Shown here: positions 1-6,163 of the stretch, piece after piece
Layout: every line of letters begins with the position of its first letter
Position numbering within the stretch: the first letter of the stretch is position 1
NCBI GenBank assembly: GCA_030043835.1
Contig: JASHWY010000105.1
Span: 1-17,882 of the forward strand
Source: Thermoplasmata archaeon
Lineage (GTDB): Archaea > Thermoplasmatota > Thermoplasmata > Lutacidiplasmatales > UBA184
Length of the DNA stretch: 17,882 nt
Reading direction: 5' to 3'
Notes under the pieces: generated by a model
What the model was told of the DNA's origin: nothing
The model's input: only the letters and a program-made list of their open reading frames with translations
The model's database searches: none
Made by a program: the position numbers and the translations under genes

Positions 1-195
1 GTCGGGCATGCGCCGGTGCGTCCCCATACTGTCCATGAATGGCCGGCTTACATGGTTTCCCCCAAAGTGCTGGGCGACAAGTTTTGGACCCGCGTGGTCG
101 GCGACGGGACCGCAATCCGCGCTCTCGACCCCACCTTGCGCGAACGCCCACGATGGAATCTTTTGCACGTGATCCTTCCATCGCTCTGCTCTTAG
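1..195 (+). CDS. 3' end of an unrecognised protein, cut by the window edge
   Basis: Frame 1 is open from the first base to a TAG at 193-195, giving 64 residues with no start needed because the gene would begin before the window. The residues look protein-like (for example WPAYMVSPKVLGDKFW, then RWNLLHVILPSL). About 70% of third codon positions are G or C, which fits real coding in this GC-rich DNA better than the overlapping frame starting at 39. I do not recognise the family. No terminator-like structure follows the stop. It could also be chance or a decayed remnant, because the downstream hydrolase is itself broken. Confidence 0.4.
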   Translation, partial: VGHAPVRPHTVHEWPAYMVSPKVLGDKFWTRVVGDGTAIRALDPTLRERPRWNLLHVILPSLCS

Positions 196-373
196 GAACC
201 GGACTACGAGTAGAGGGACAGACGAACACAGTCTCCTAGAATCCTCCCCCTCACAAGCCTACTAATCCCGACCAGTCCACTCCGACAAATGGGCGGGGAT
301 AGAGCCACTTAAATGTGGATTCATCGCGGGAGCGGCTCGGTCGGTGGCACGTGGGAGTCCGACTCGAACCGCC

Positions 374-1292
374 CTAGGAACCCCCTCCGTCCGACCGTGG
401 AAAGTGGCTCTCAATCCAGGCCGTCATCGACCGAGAATACTCCGGGCTAATGACATTCGGGATCATCTTCCCTCCGATGGTAGGAGCATGCGTTGCCCCA
501 GGAAGTCGAAGGACCGTGATGTCCTTGTACCCGGAAACCCGTGTGGCGCGCTTCCAGGCCTGCACGCTCGCTTCGATGGGAGTCCACTCGTCTGTCTCCC
601 CGTAAAAGAGCAGCGTCGGCACGGCGACCTTCTCGAAGCTCGGGATGGGGTCGTAGTCCATGTCCTTCCAGCTCATTTCGGCCGGGAGCTTGGGCGGGAC
701 CCAGGCCTGTCGAAACCAAGGGCGGGCCGAGTAGCGATCGATGATCTTCTGCGCCGAGGCCCTCGATACGGTGCCACGGATCGCCCCCTCGAAAGCAATC
801 CGCATTTCGAGCAAGTGGGCCCGATCCATCGCGGAGAAGCCCGAGGACCTCAGATGTTCGGCGGTCCCGTACCGCATCTGGGCCGCGGGGCTGACCCCGA
901 TGCACGCGATCAGGATGAGAAAACCTACCCTAGCCGATCGGCTTGCCCCCAGCGTGGCCGCCCAGGTCCCTTGGCTCCAACCCCAGAACCCCACCGGTAG
1001 GTCCGAACGCGGCAGGTGGGATGTGAGAGCGTCGAGCGCCTCCAGACCGTCCGTGGCCTGGTCTTCGAGCGGGACGTCCGCCCGGTGACCACGGGCGCCG
1101 GTCGAAGCGAAGGACGGCAATGCCCCACGGGGCCAGGACGCGGCAGAGATGGCGAAAGAGGAGTTGGTCCTTCGAAGGGTTACTGGCGGGATGGAGCGGG
1201 ACGACACCACCCCGCGCGGGCCGTGACGGCATGGTCAAGAAGGCTCGGAACCTTCTCGAACTGCCGGGCACGTCAATCTGTCGAGCCTTCAT
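374..1292 (-). pseudogene. alpha/beta hydrolase, interrupted by a frameshift
   Basis: This is a serine hydrolase of the alpha/beta fold, substrate unknown. The C-terminal part (1096 down to 374) carries the nucleophile elbow GWSQG (Ser codon near 976-974), an acid motif YGETDEW and a catalytic His in LPGATHAP, so the triad is complete. The N-terminal part lies in another frame: it starts at an ATG at 1292 with GAGG about 10 bases upstream, and runs through PLHPASNPSKDQLLFRHL and GIAVLRFDRR. The two parts join at about base 1097: FDRR in one frame is followed directly by ARGHRADVPLEDQ in the other. Loss of one base or gain of two would restore one reading frame of about 305 residues. Either this is a recent pseudogene or the base call is wrong. 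The gene is divergent from the PPOX gene. Confidence 0.7.
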
Positions 1293-1452
1293 CGGCCTTC
1301 CTCGACCCCCATCTTCCGTTGAGTCATAGGCTGGCGAGTTCCGACTGGAGACGACTACCCGGGAGTTCGGCGGCACGGCCGTCCGGAAACCGGTTCGATT
1401 CACACTGATAAGGCATGAATGATTGTGGTTCATCGTAGGTGGACACCGATTG

Positions 1453-1962
1453 ATGGGGCGGTTGCCCGCGGGCCTCTCGGATGAGGTTAGGCGAGCCATC
1501 CAGTTTCAGCGGCTCGGCTACGTTGCCTCAGTTTCCCGCGCAGGCACGGTCCACGTCTCTCCCAAAGGATCCCTCATGATCTGGGACAATCGAACCGTCG
1601 TATGGGTAGACATCAGCTCTCCAAAGACCGTCCGGAACCTACGGGAGAACCCCTCCACAGAGATCGCGGTCGTCGATCCGTTCACCCGGAAGGGATTCCT
1701 ATTGCGAGGACGGGCAAAGGTCTACCGGCGCGGACCTGAGTTTGACCGCGCGCTTGACCTATACCGGTCCACTCATGCGGACGTCGACCGAATTCGCAGT
1801 GTCATCCTCGTTCGGGTTACGAGGGTATCTCCGTTGGTCTCGCCGGTATACTCAAAGGGACTGACCGAGGATGACGTTCGAGCGCTGTGGGAGGAGTGGC
1901 ACCATATCCTCAGGGGTCGGCCGAAAGTCGTTGCGGACCTTATTCCTCCTGGAGACTTTTGA
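1453..1962 (+). CDS. pyridoxamine 5'-phosphate oxidase-family (FMN split-barrel) protein
   Basis: The 169-residue product has the N-terminal pattern of PPOX-type split-barrel flavoproteins: RLGYVASVSRAGTVHVSPKG, followed by a strand around VVWVDISSPKTVRNLRENP and then IAVVDPF...GFLLRGRAKVY. Members bind FMN or related cofactors and act as small oxidases or reductases, often on unknown substrates. It lacks obvious features of true PdxH, so I would not assign vitamin B6 synthesis. I chose the ATG at 1453, which is preceded by AGGTGG about nine bases upstream. An in-frame TTG at 1423 would add ten residues but has no better ribosome-binding site. The C-terminal region (EDDVRALWEEWHHILRGRPKVV) is helical. 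The gene is divergent from the broken hydrolase. Confident on the fold, not on function. Confidence 0.8.
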   Translation: MGRLPAGLSDEVRRAIQFQRLGYVASVSRAGTVHVSPKGSLMIWDNRTVVWVDISSPKTVRNLRENPSTEIAVVDPFTRKGFLLRGRAKVYRRGPEFDRALDLYRSTHADVDRIRSVILVRVTRVSPLVSPVYSKGLTEDDVRALWEEWHHILRGRPKVVADLIPPGDF

Positions 1963-2195
1963 GCCGAAGAGCCCCGTTCGACGATTGTCGGGAGCCCCGG
2001 CCTCGTCGCGCTCGATCTCGATTGAGGGAGGCGGCGTGATGGCGGGCTTTGCGGCTACGGTCACGAGAGGTCTGCGCGCACGACCGATGAGCGACCGCAA
2101 TCAGCGCGCGGGGCGAGAAGCAGAGCCAGACAGCGCGGTGGGTGCCACCGCATCCCAGGGCCCGGCTGCTCTGCCGCGGCAGCTCGAGGAGAGGG

Positions 2196-2202
2196 TTTTT
2201 AG
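2196..2202 (+). promoter_or_regulatory. TATA-like box of the zinc-ribbon membrane protein gene
   Basis: TTTTTAG is the only T/A run in a GC-rich spacer and lies about 36 bases before the ATG at 2235. That spacing would put transcription start within about ten bases of the start codon. No Shine-Dalgarno-like sequence is seen, which suits a leaderless or short-leader archaeal message. Confidence 0.45.
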
Positions 2203-2234
2203 TCATCGGCACCGCCACTCGAGCCTCGCGAGTC

Positions 2235-2615
2235 ATGGCCGGTGTAGCCCGGATTGTGATCGGAACGCTCCTCGTTCTGCTCGGCCTGGTTCTCTTGCTC
2301 ACGATTCTCGGCGTCCTGTTCGGCATCTTCTTCCTCCTCGTCGGAATCGTCTTGATCGCCTCGGGCGTTTCGGCAAGAGGGGACGCGGAAAGGATGCACC
2401 GCCAGCAAGAACAGACCAATCTCCTTCTCCAGCAGCAGATGCAACTGACCGCGATGCAGGCGAATCGCGGAGCCTATCTTCCGACACAAGCCCAACCCCC
2501 GCCCCCTCCGCCAGCCCCCGCGGCGGAGAAGTACTGCCCGGCGTGCGGCCAGGGGAACGCGCGGGCTTCGGCGTTCTGCAGCCGGTGCGGGAAACCCTTA
2601 CCGCCGCCGTCGTGA
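2235..2615 (+). CDS. small membrane protein with C-terminal zinc ribbon
   Basis: The 126-residue product has two hydrophobic segments at about residues 5-45 (TLLVLLGLVLLL, then FGIFFLLVGIVLIASG). A short charged, Gln-rich stretch follows (RMHRQQEQTNLLLQQQMQL), then a proline-rich linker, then a zinc ribbon of two CxxC pairs (CPACG and CSRCG) ending the protein. The likely arrangement is a membrane hairpin with the zinc ribbon in the cytoplasm. Such double-zinc-ribbon membrane proteins are common in archaea and are mostly of unknown role. The longer frame from 2142 is unlikely: its first 31 residues are Arg/Pro/Ser-rich and the TATA-like box lies inside it. Function is not known. Confidence 0.75.
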   Translation: MAGVARIVIGTLLVLLGLVLLLTILGVLFGIFFLLVGIVLIASGVSARGDAERMHRQQEQTNLLLQQQMQLTAMQANRGAYLPTQAQPPPPPPAPAAEKYCPACGQGNARASAFCSRCGKPLPPPS

Positions 2616-2729
2616 CCGGGTCGATTCGAACGCCACGACTACGCGAGATCGGGTGTCGCCGGCAGGGTCGCTGGGGACGCGCGAAGCGTCGACCGCGGAC
2701 GAGGGCAGAAATGGACCGGTCCGAGCGGC

Positions 2730-3005
2730 CTACGGGATCGCCCAGTAGTGGTGCAGGGCCGTGTTTCCCGTGATCCGTCGGAGGGCGACCGCGTGGTCGA
2801 GGACGAGGTGGGCGAAGAAGCGCCCGTGCTCGTCGCTCCCGGGCGGGTCGTGGGGAACGTAGAAGCCGTCGCTCTTCAGCTCCTCCCAGAACAACTCGGG
2901 CGTCAACGGATGGTCCTGGGTGAATTCCTTCTCCTTCGCGCAACGCTCGGCGCAGTCGAGGGCCCGTCCGATCGGGTCGCTCGATTCCCGGTGGCGGAGC
3001 TGCAT
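2730..3005 (-). CDS. unrecognised small protein, 91 residues
   Basis: I do not recognise this family. The product has no membrane segment and no clear metal site, with only two Cys (CAERC). It is rich in His near the C-terminus (DEHGRFFAHLVLDHAVALRR, then NTALHHYW). Composition is balanced with aromatic and acidic residues, unlike the Arg/Pro-rich shadow frames around it. A TATA-like element at 3028-3035 on the same strand lies about 26 bases before the ATG, supporting a leaderless transcript and this start. It is divergent from the AHSA1-like gene, and the two share a 200-base promoter region. Confidence 0.65.
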   Translation of the reverse strand: MQLRHRESSDPIGRALDCAERCAKEKEFTQDHPLTPELFWEELKSDGFYVPHDPPGSDEHGRFFAHLVLDHAVALRRITGNTALHHYWAIP

Positions 3006-3027
3006 GCCCGGGCGGGAGACGCGGGAG

Positions 3028-3035
3028 GTATTTAG
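3028..3035 (-). promoter_or_regulatory. TATA box for the 91-residue unknown gene
   Basis: Read on the minus strand the element is CTAAATAC, centred about 26 bases before the ATG at 3005. This is the expected spacing from a TATA box to a leaderless start. No clear Shine-Dalgarno sequence is needed to explain the start. Confidence 0.6.
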
Positions 3036-3101
3036 TCGAGGTTCGGGCGCGAAGCCAGGGCGCCCCTCGCCCCATTTCTCGGGTTCACGATGCGGGGCGC
3101 C

Positions 3102-3130
3102 GGCCCACCTCCTTGGGGTTTCGGTGGGCC
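3102..3130. repeat. perfect inverted repeat, 8-base arms, 13-base spacer
   Basis: The arm GGCCCACC at 3102-3109 is matched exactly by its reverse complement GGTGGGCC at 3123-3130. The repeat lies between two divergent promoters, about 45 bases upstream of the TATA box at 3174. It could be an operator for a dimeric regulator (arm centres 21 bases apart, two helical turns). A chance event in GC-rich DNA is also possible. Confidence 0.4.
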
Positions 3131-3173
3131 TACCCTCTCTCCGGCTGACCGGGGTTCGGACGGTCCGCGCAAA

Positions 3174-3181
3174 CTCTATAG
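3174..3181 (+). promoter_or_regulatory. TATA box for the AHSA1/SRPBCC gene
   Basis: CTCTATAG is centred about 28 bases before the GTG at 3206. The spacing indicates a leaderless message and supports the GTG start over later codons. Confidence 0.6.
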
Positions 3182-3205
3182 TCGGCGGCGCCCGAGCCCT
3201 CGCTC

Positions 3206-3664
3206 GTGGTCGACGAGGAGCTGGACCCGATCCTCATCCAAGTCACGGTGCCGCTCCCTGTTCCGATGATCTTCCAAGCGTTCCTCGATCCGGGCCAGCT
3301 CAGCGGTTGGCTTGCGAGCCGCGCGGAGGTCTCACCGAAGGTCGGTGGCGTCTACGAGCTTGCGTTCGACGGCGAGACGCCGTTCGTGAGCCGCGGCACG
3401 ATCCTGACGCTCACCCCCGACGTCGACGTCGGCTTCAGTTGGTTCGCCCCGCCGCCGTTCGCGAAGTTGATGAACGAACCGTCCCCGAAGACGCACGTCT
3501 ACGTCCGTCTCCAGGAGTCCCCCGAGGGAGTCGACGTGACCTTAGAGCACATCGGCTGGGGCTCGGGGGAGGCGTGGGAGGAGGCGCGCTCCTGGCATTT
3601 CCACCTCTGGGACGAACGCCTGAGCCGCCTCAAGGACTTCCTCATCAAGCAGGCGTACGGCTGA
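3206..3664 (+). CDS. AHSA1-like SRPBCC-domain protein
   Basis: The 152-residue product matches the START-like SRPBCC fold of the AHSA1 (activator of Hsp90 ATPase homologue) family. The N-terminus reads VTVPLPVPMIFQAFLDPGQLSGWL; then comes a beta-rich core (GGVYELAFDGETPF...SRGTILTL), then VTLEHIGWG, and a C-terminal helix WHFHLWDERLSRLKDFL. These proteins form a helix-grip hydrophobic cavity. In prokaryotes the ligand and role are mostly unknown, and no co-chaperone role should be assumed. The length fits a single-domain member. The GTG start is chosen because a TATA box lies about 28 bases upstream and the family pattern begins just after it. Confidence 0.8.
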   Translation: MVDEELDPILIQVTVPLPVPMIFQAFLDPGQLSGWLASRAEVSPKVGGVYELAFDGETPFVSRGTILTLTPDVDVGFSWFAPPPFAKLMNEPSPKTHVYVRLQESPEGVDVTLEHIGWGSGEAWEEARSWHFHLWDERLSRLKDFLIKQAYG

Positions 3665-3673
3665 GCGCCGGAC

Positions 3674-3868
3674 TTACGCGGCAACCGGGGTGTATCGGCG
3701 GCACACGGCCTCCCCGCAGATCGCGCACGGACCGCTCGGGTCGAGGCGGAAACTCGCGGACGCGGCGATCGGCACGACGTTCATATGGTGCGTCGGAAGG
3801 TGGCCGCAACGGCACCGGGCCGCTCGCAGAGGGAACGACGCTCCGCCCAACTCCGGCCGCGCCTCCAT
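3674..3868 (-). CDS. tiny Cys-rich, possible zinc-binding protein
   Basis: The 64-residue frame contains a cluster of likely metal ligands: CRCGH at about residues 19-23, a His pair (THH), then CAICGEAVC near residues 48-56. The pattern resembles a small treble-clef or zinc-ribbon fold, but I recognise no family. The first 17 residues are less convincing, and an internal Met at residue 29 (base 3784) would lose the first CxC pair. The ATG at 3868 is therefore preferred. A weak T-rich element (3891-3900) lies about 27 bases upstream. It is divergent from the GcvH-TusA fusion gene, with starts 82 bases apart, and its stop lies close to the end of the AHSA1-like gene. Confidence 0.5.
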   Translation of the reverse strand: MEARPELGGASFPLRAARCRCGHLPTHHMNVVPIAASASFRLDPSGPCAICGEAVCRRYTPVAA

Positions 3869-3919
3869 GCGACGGAACGAGGGGGCGATCGTGGAAAAAG
3901 GTTGTCGGGCTCGGCACGG

Positions 3920-3926
3920 CTAAAGG
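3920..3926 (+). promoter_or_regulatory. weak TATA-like element of the GcvH-TusA fusion gene
   Basis: CTAAAGG is centred 27 bases before the GTG at 3950, the expected leaderless spacing. It matches the archaeal TATA consensus only loosely. No Shine-Dalgarno sequence precedes the GTG. Confidence 0.35.
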
Positions 3927-3949
3927 GCGCGATCGGCATCCCCACGGTC

Positions 3950-4648
3950 GTGGAGATCGCGGGGTGCCCTCTTCCGGAGGACCGGCTCTACGACCTTGAG
4001 CACGACGTCTGGTGGAAGGCGTCGGCGGAGGGGTCCGTCGCGACCGTGGGCATGCTCGGGACGCTCGCCGCATTCGCCGGGCCGTTCACGTCCGTCTCGT
4101 TCCGCTCCGTTGAAGGGGTCGTGGGGCGAGGGCGCAGCGTCGCGACGGTCGAGAGCACCCGGTTCACCGGCGCCGTTCGCCTCCCGGTCGACGCGACGGT
4201 CGTCGAGCGGAACCACGCGCTCGTCGATCGCCCCCGCCTCCTCAACGATGCGTCGTACGGCGACGGATGGGTCGTCCGAGTGAGGCCGGTCGACGAGAGC
4301 GCGCCCGCGCGCGAGCTCGAGTCCGCAGCGGCGATCGCCTCGCGGCTCGAGGAGAGGATCCGCCGCCAGCACATCCAGTGCTGGCCCGTGACGCCCGACC
4401 TCGAGATGTTCGAGATCGGGCTCGAGTGCTCTGCGGTCCTCGCCCAGCTCAACGACGAGCTCGCACGACGTCCGGCGGGAACGGCGGTCCGCCTCGTAAC
4501 CGACGACCCACTAAGCCCGATCGAGATGGTCCGCTGGTCGGACCAGACCGGCCACGCGCTCCTCGCCCACCGGACGGAAGGCAACCTCCACCAGTTCCTC
4601 GTGCGCAAGGAGGCGAACCCGCGGCCGCGACGGCGGCCGGGCGCGTGA
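3950..4648 (+). CDS. GcvH-like (lipoyl-fold) and TusA-like fusion protein, lipoyl lysine replaced
   Basis: The 232-residue product has two parts. Residues 1-113 follow glycine-cleavage H-protein / lipoate-binding protein: GCPLPEDRLYDLEHDVWW, a hybrid-motif core, then VESTR aligned to the canonical ESVKA, and a close ending ERNHALVDRPRLLND.SYGDGW. The lipoyl Lys position is Arg71, so lipoylation is not expected. Residues 150-220 follow TusA: GLEC at 157-160, TDDPLSPIEMVRW, then TGHALL and a FLVRK ending. The presumed sulfur-carrying Cys160 is kept, but CPxP has become CSAV. The likely role is a sulfur or persulfide carrier or a scaffold near thiol redox enzymes, by analogy with lipoate-binding and TusA proteins of archaeal sulfur oxidation; this is inference. 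The GTG at 3950 is chosen because the H-protein pattern starts there; the frame upstream is Arg-rich. It is convergent with the rhodanese gene, 19 bases away. Confidence 0.75.
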   Translation: MEIAGCPLPEDRLYDLEHDVWWKASAEGSVATVGMLGTLAAFAGPFTSVSFRSVEGVVGRGRSVATVESTRFTGAVRLPVDATVVERNHALVDRPRLLNDASYGDGWVVRVRPVDESAPARELESAAAIASRLEERIRRQHIQCWPVTPDLEMFEIGLECSAVLAQLNDELARRPAGTAVRLVTDDPLSPIEMVRWSDQTGHALLAHRTEGNLHQFLVRKEANPRPRRRPGA

Positions 4649-4667
4649 GGGGCCTCGGTGGCCCGCC

Positions 4668-5525
4668 CTACGGCTTCTCGATTGGGGTCCTCACGAGGTT
4701 CCCCCACTCGGTCCACGACCCATCGTAGTTGCGGACGTCGGGGTATCCCAAGAGGTACTTGAGGACGAACCAGGTGTGGCTCGAGCGCTCGCCGATGCGG
4801 CAGTACGTGATCACCGGGACCTTCGGCATCACGCCCTTTCCCTGATAGAGCATCTCCAGTTCCTCGCGGGACTTGAACGTCCCGTCCTCGCGGACCGCCT
4901 GCGCCCAAGGGATGTTCTTCGCGCCCGGGATGTGCCCGCCTCGCTGGGCGTGCTCGGTCGGGTACTCGGGGGGAGCCGTGATCTCGCCCGAGAACTCCTT
5001 CGGTCCGCGGACATCCACAAGGTTGAGCTTACCGGACCCCACGTGGGGCAACGCCTTCCGGACGTCGTCCAAGTACGCGCGGAGCTTCGCGTCCGGAGCC
5101 TTCGCCTGGAACTTTCCCGCAGGAGGGGTCGCGACGTCCTTGGTGAGCGGACGGTCCTCGGCGATCCACTTCTTCCGTCCCCCGTTCAGGAGCTTGAGGT
5201 CCTTCGCGCCGTAGTAGGTGAAGACCCAGAAGGCGAACGCGGCAAACCAGTTGTTGAAGTCGCCGTAGAGGACGACCGTGGTGTCGGCGTCGATCCCGGC
5301 TCGACGGAAGAGTGCCGTGAGCGCGGTCGAGGAAAGGATGTCCCGCTCGGTCGGGTCGTTGATGTCCTTCCTCCAATCAAACAGGACCGAGCCCGGGATG
5401 TGTCCGAGCTCGAAGTTCGCTGCTGGGTCATAGTCGACCTCGGCGATCCGAACCTTGGGATCGTTCATGTGGGCGGCCAGCCAGTCGGTCTCGACGAGGG
5501 TCTCCGGGTGCGCGTATCCAGCCAT
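4668..5525 (-). CDS. sseA: thiosulfate sulfurtransferase, tandem rhodanese domains
   Basis: The 285-residue product has the full two-domain architecture. It transfers sulfane sulfur from thiosulfate or a similar donor to a thiophilic acceptor through a cysteine persulfide. The N-terminal domain carries EVDYDPAANFELGHIPGSV, WRKDIND and VVLYGDFNNWFAAFAFW, and is catalytically inactive as usual. The C-terminal domain carries LVDVRGPKEF and GGHIPGAKNIPW, with the active loop CRIGERSSHTW at Cys242. The ending YDGSWTEWGNLV..PI is very close to the SseA/CysA type known from actinobacteria. The CRIGER loop points to thiosulfate rather than 3-mercaptopyruvate (which uses CGSGVT). A TATA box lies upstream. 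It is convergent with the GcvH-TusA fusion gene, a natural sulfur acceptor candidate. Confidence 0.93.
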   Translation of the reverse strand: MAGYAHPETLVETDWLAAHMNDPKVRIAEVDYDPAANFELGHIPGSVLFDWRKDINDPTERDILSSTALTALFRRAGIDADTTVVLYGDFNNWFAAFAFWVFTYYGAKDLKLLNGGRKKWIAEDRPLTKDVATPPAGKFQAKAPDAKLRAYLDDVRKALPHVGSGKLNLVDVRGPKEFSGEITAPPEYPTEHAQRGGHIPGAKNIPWAQAVREDGTFKSREELEMLYQGKGVMPKVPVITYCRIGERSSHTWFVLKYLLGYPDVRNYDGSWTEWGNLVRTPIEKP

Positions 5526-5554
5526 GAGGGTCTCCGCCCTGTCGAAACGGTCGT

Positions 5555-5562
5555 GAATATAC
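5555..5562 (-). promoter_or_regulatory. TATA box for the rhodanese gene
   Basis: On the minus strand this reads GTATATTC within GGGTATATTCAC, centred about 33 bases before the ATG at 5525. Transcription would start about six bases before the ATG. A GGAG lies about ten bases before the ATG but would fall at the very 5' end of such a message. Confidence 0.6.
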
Positions 5563-5716
5563 CCTCAGCGGACGGCACAAACGGCACGGAAAAGCGCGGA
5601 ATCGGCGCCCGGAGGGGTAGCCCATCCGTGGACCGAGTGGCCCATTCGGGGGGACCCGGAGAGCTCGTTCTTCGAGTACCCGCGAGCCGAGAATGGTCAG
5701 GGTCGGGGTCCAACCG

Positions 5717-6031
5717 CTAGTGGCGACCGCGCTTCGGGAGGGCCGTGTCCGAGATCTCGATCGTCTCGGGGTCGAACCCCAGGCGCGCGAGCTCCTCCCG
5801 GATCCGCCCGCGGTGGTCACCCTGGAGGTAGACCTCGCCCTCGACGACCGACCCTCCGGTCGCGAGGCGGTTCTTTAACGCCCGCGTCGTCTCGGCGAGG
5901 TCGACGCCGGGCGGGAACCCCGAGATCACCGTCGCCGGCTTATTGTAGCGCCGGGGCTCGGCGCGGACCCGGATCCGGGCCGTCTCTCGGTCGAGCGCGG
6001 AGAGGATCTCATCGAACTCATCGTTCGGCAT
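5717..6031 (-). CDS. translation initiation factor aIF1 (SUI1/eIF1 family)
   Basis: The 104-residue product is a SUI1-domain protein, the archaeal counterpart of eIF1, which acts on the small ribosomal subunit in start-codon selection. Signatures are RRYNKPATVISGFPPGVDL, then LKNRLATGGSVVEGEVYLQG, which is the SUI1 core ending in GDHR, and a C-terminal LARLGFDPETIEI. The length is normal for the family. I chose the ATG at 6031; the longer frame to 6085 adds only an Arg/Pro-rich stretch, and GGTGGT lies about 12-17 bases upstream of this ATG. This gene is the main evidence that the DNA is archaeal. No clear TATA box was found in the 130 bases before it. Confidence 0.93.
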   Translation of the reverse strand: MPNDEFDEILSALDRETARIRVRAEPRRYNKPATVISGFPPGVDLAETTRALKNRLATGGSVVEGEVYLQGDHRGRIREELARLGFDPETIEISDTALPKRGRH

Positions 6032-6163
6032 GCCTAACGCTCTACCACCGTCCCGGGGAGGCGCTGGACGGTGTCGAGTACGCACGGGACGAGGATGCCA
6101 ATCGATTCGGTGGGCGCACCGAGTAGGGCATGCCGCCGCCCCCCATGAACGTTTCGTGTTCCG

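Noticed and set aside
39..239. 66-codon plus-strand frame at the left edge
   Set aside because: It overlaps frame 1 (1-195), which has better composition and third-position GC; this one is Arg/Pro-rich.
350..376. GACTCGAACC, which resembles a tRNA T-loop on the minus strand
   Set aside because: The flanking bases do not pair into a T-stem, and no acceptor or anticodon arm is visible.
344..1000. Plus-strand frame of 218 codons over the hydrolase
   Set aside because: It is antisense to the conserved hydrolase C-terminal half with its catalytic triad; the composition is shadow-like.
2039..2773. ATG at 2039 with a good GGGAGG upstream, opening a long plus-strand frame
   Set aside because: The translation is Arg/Pro/Ser-rich and overlaps the better supported zinc-ribbon gene in another frame. 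The upstream GGGAGG is probably chance.
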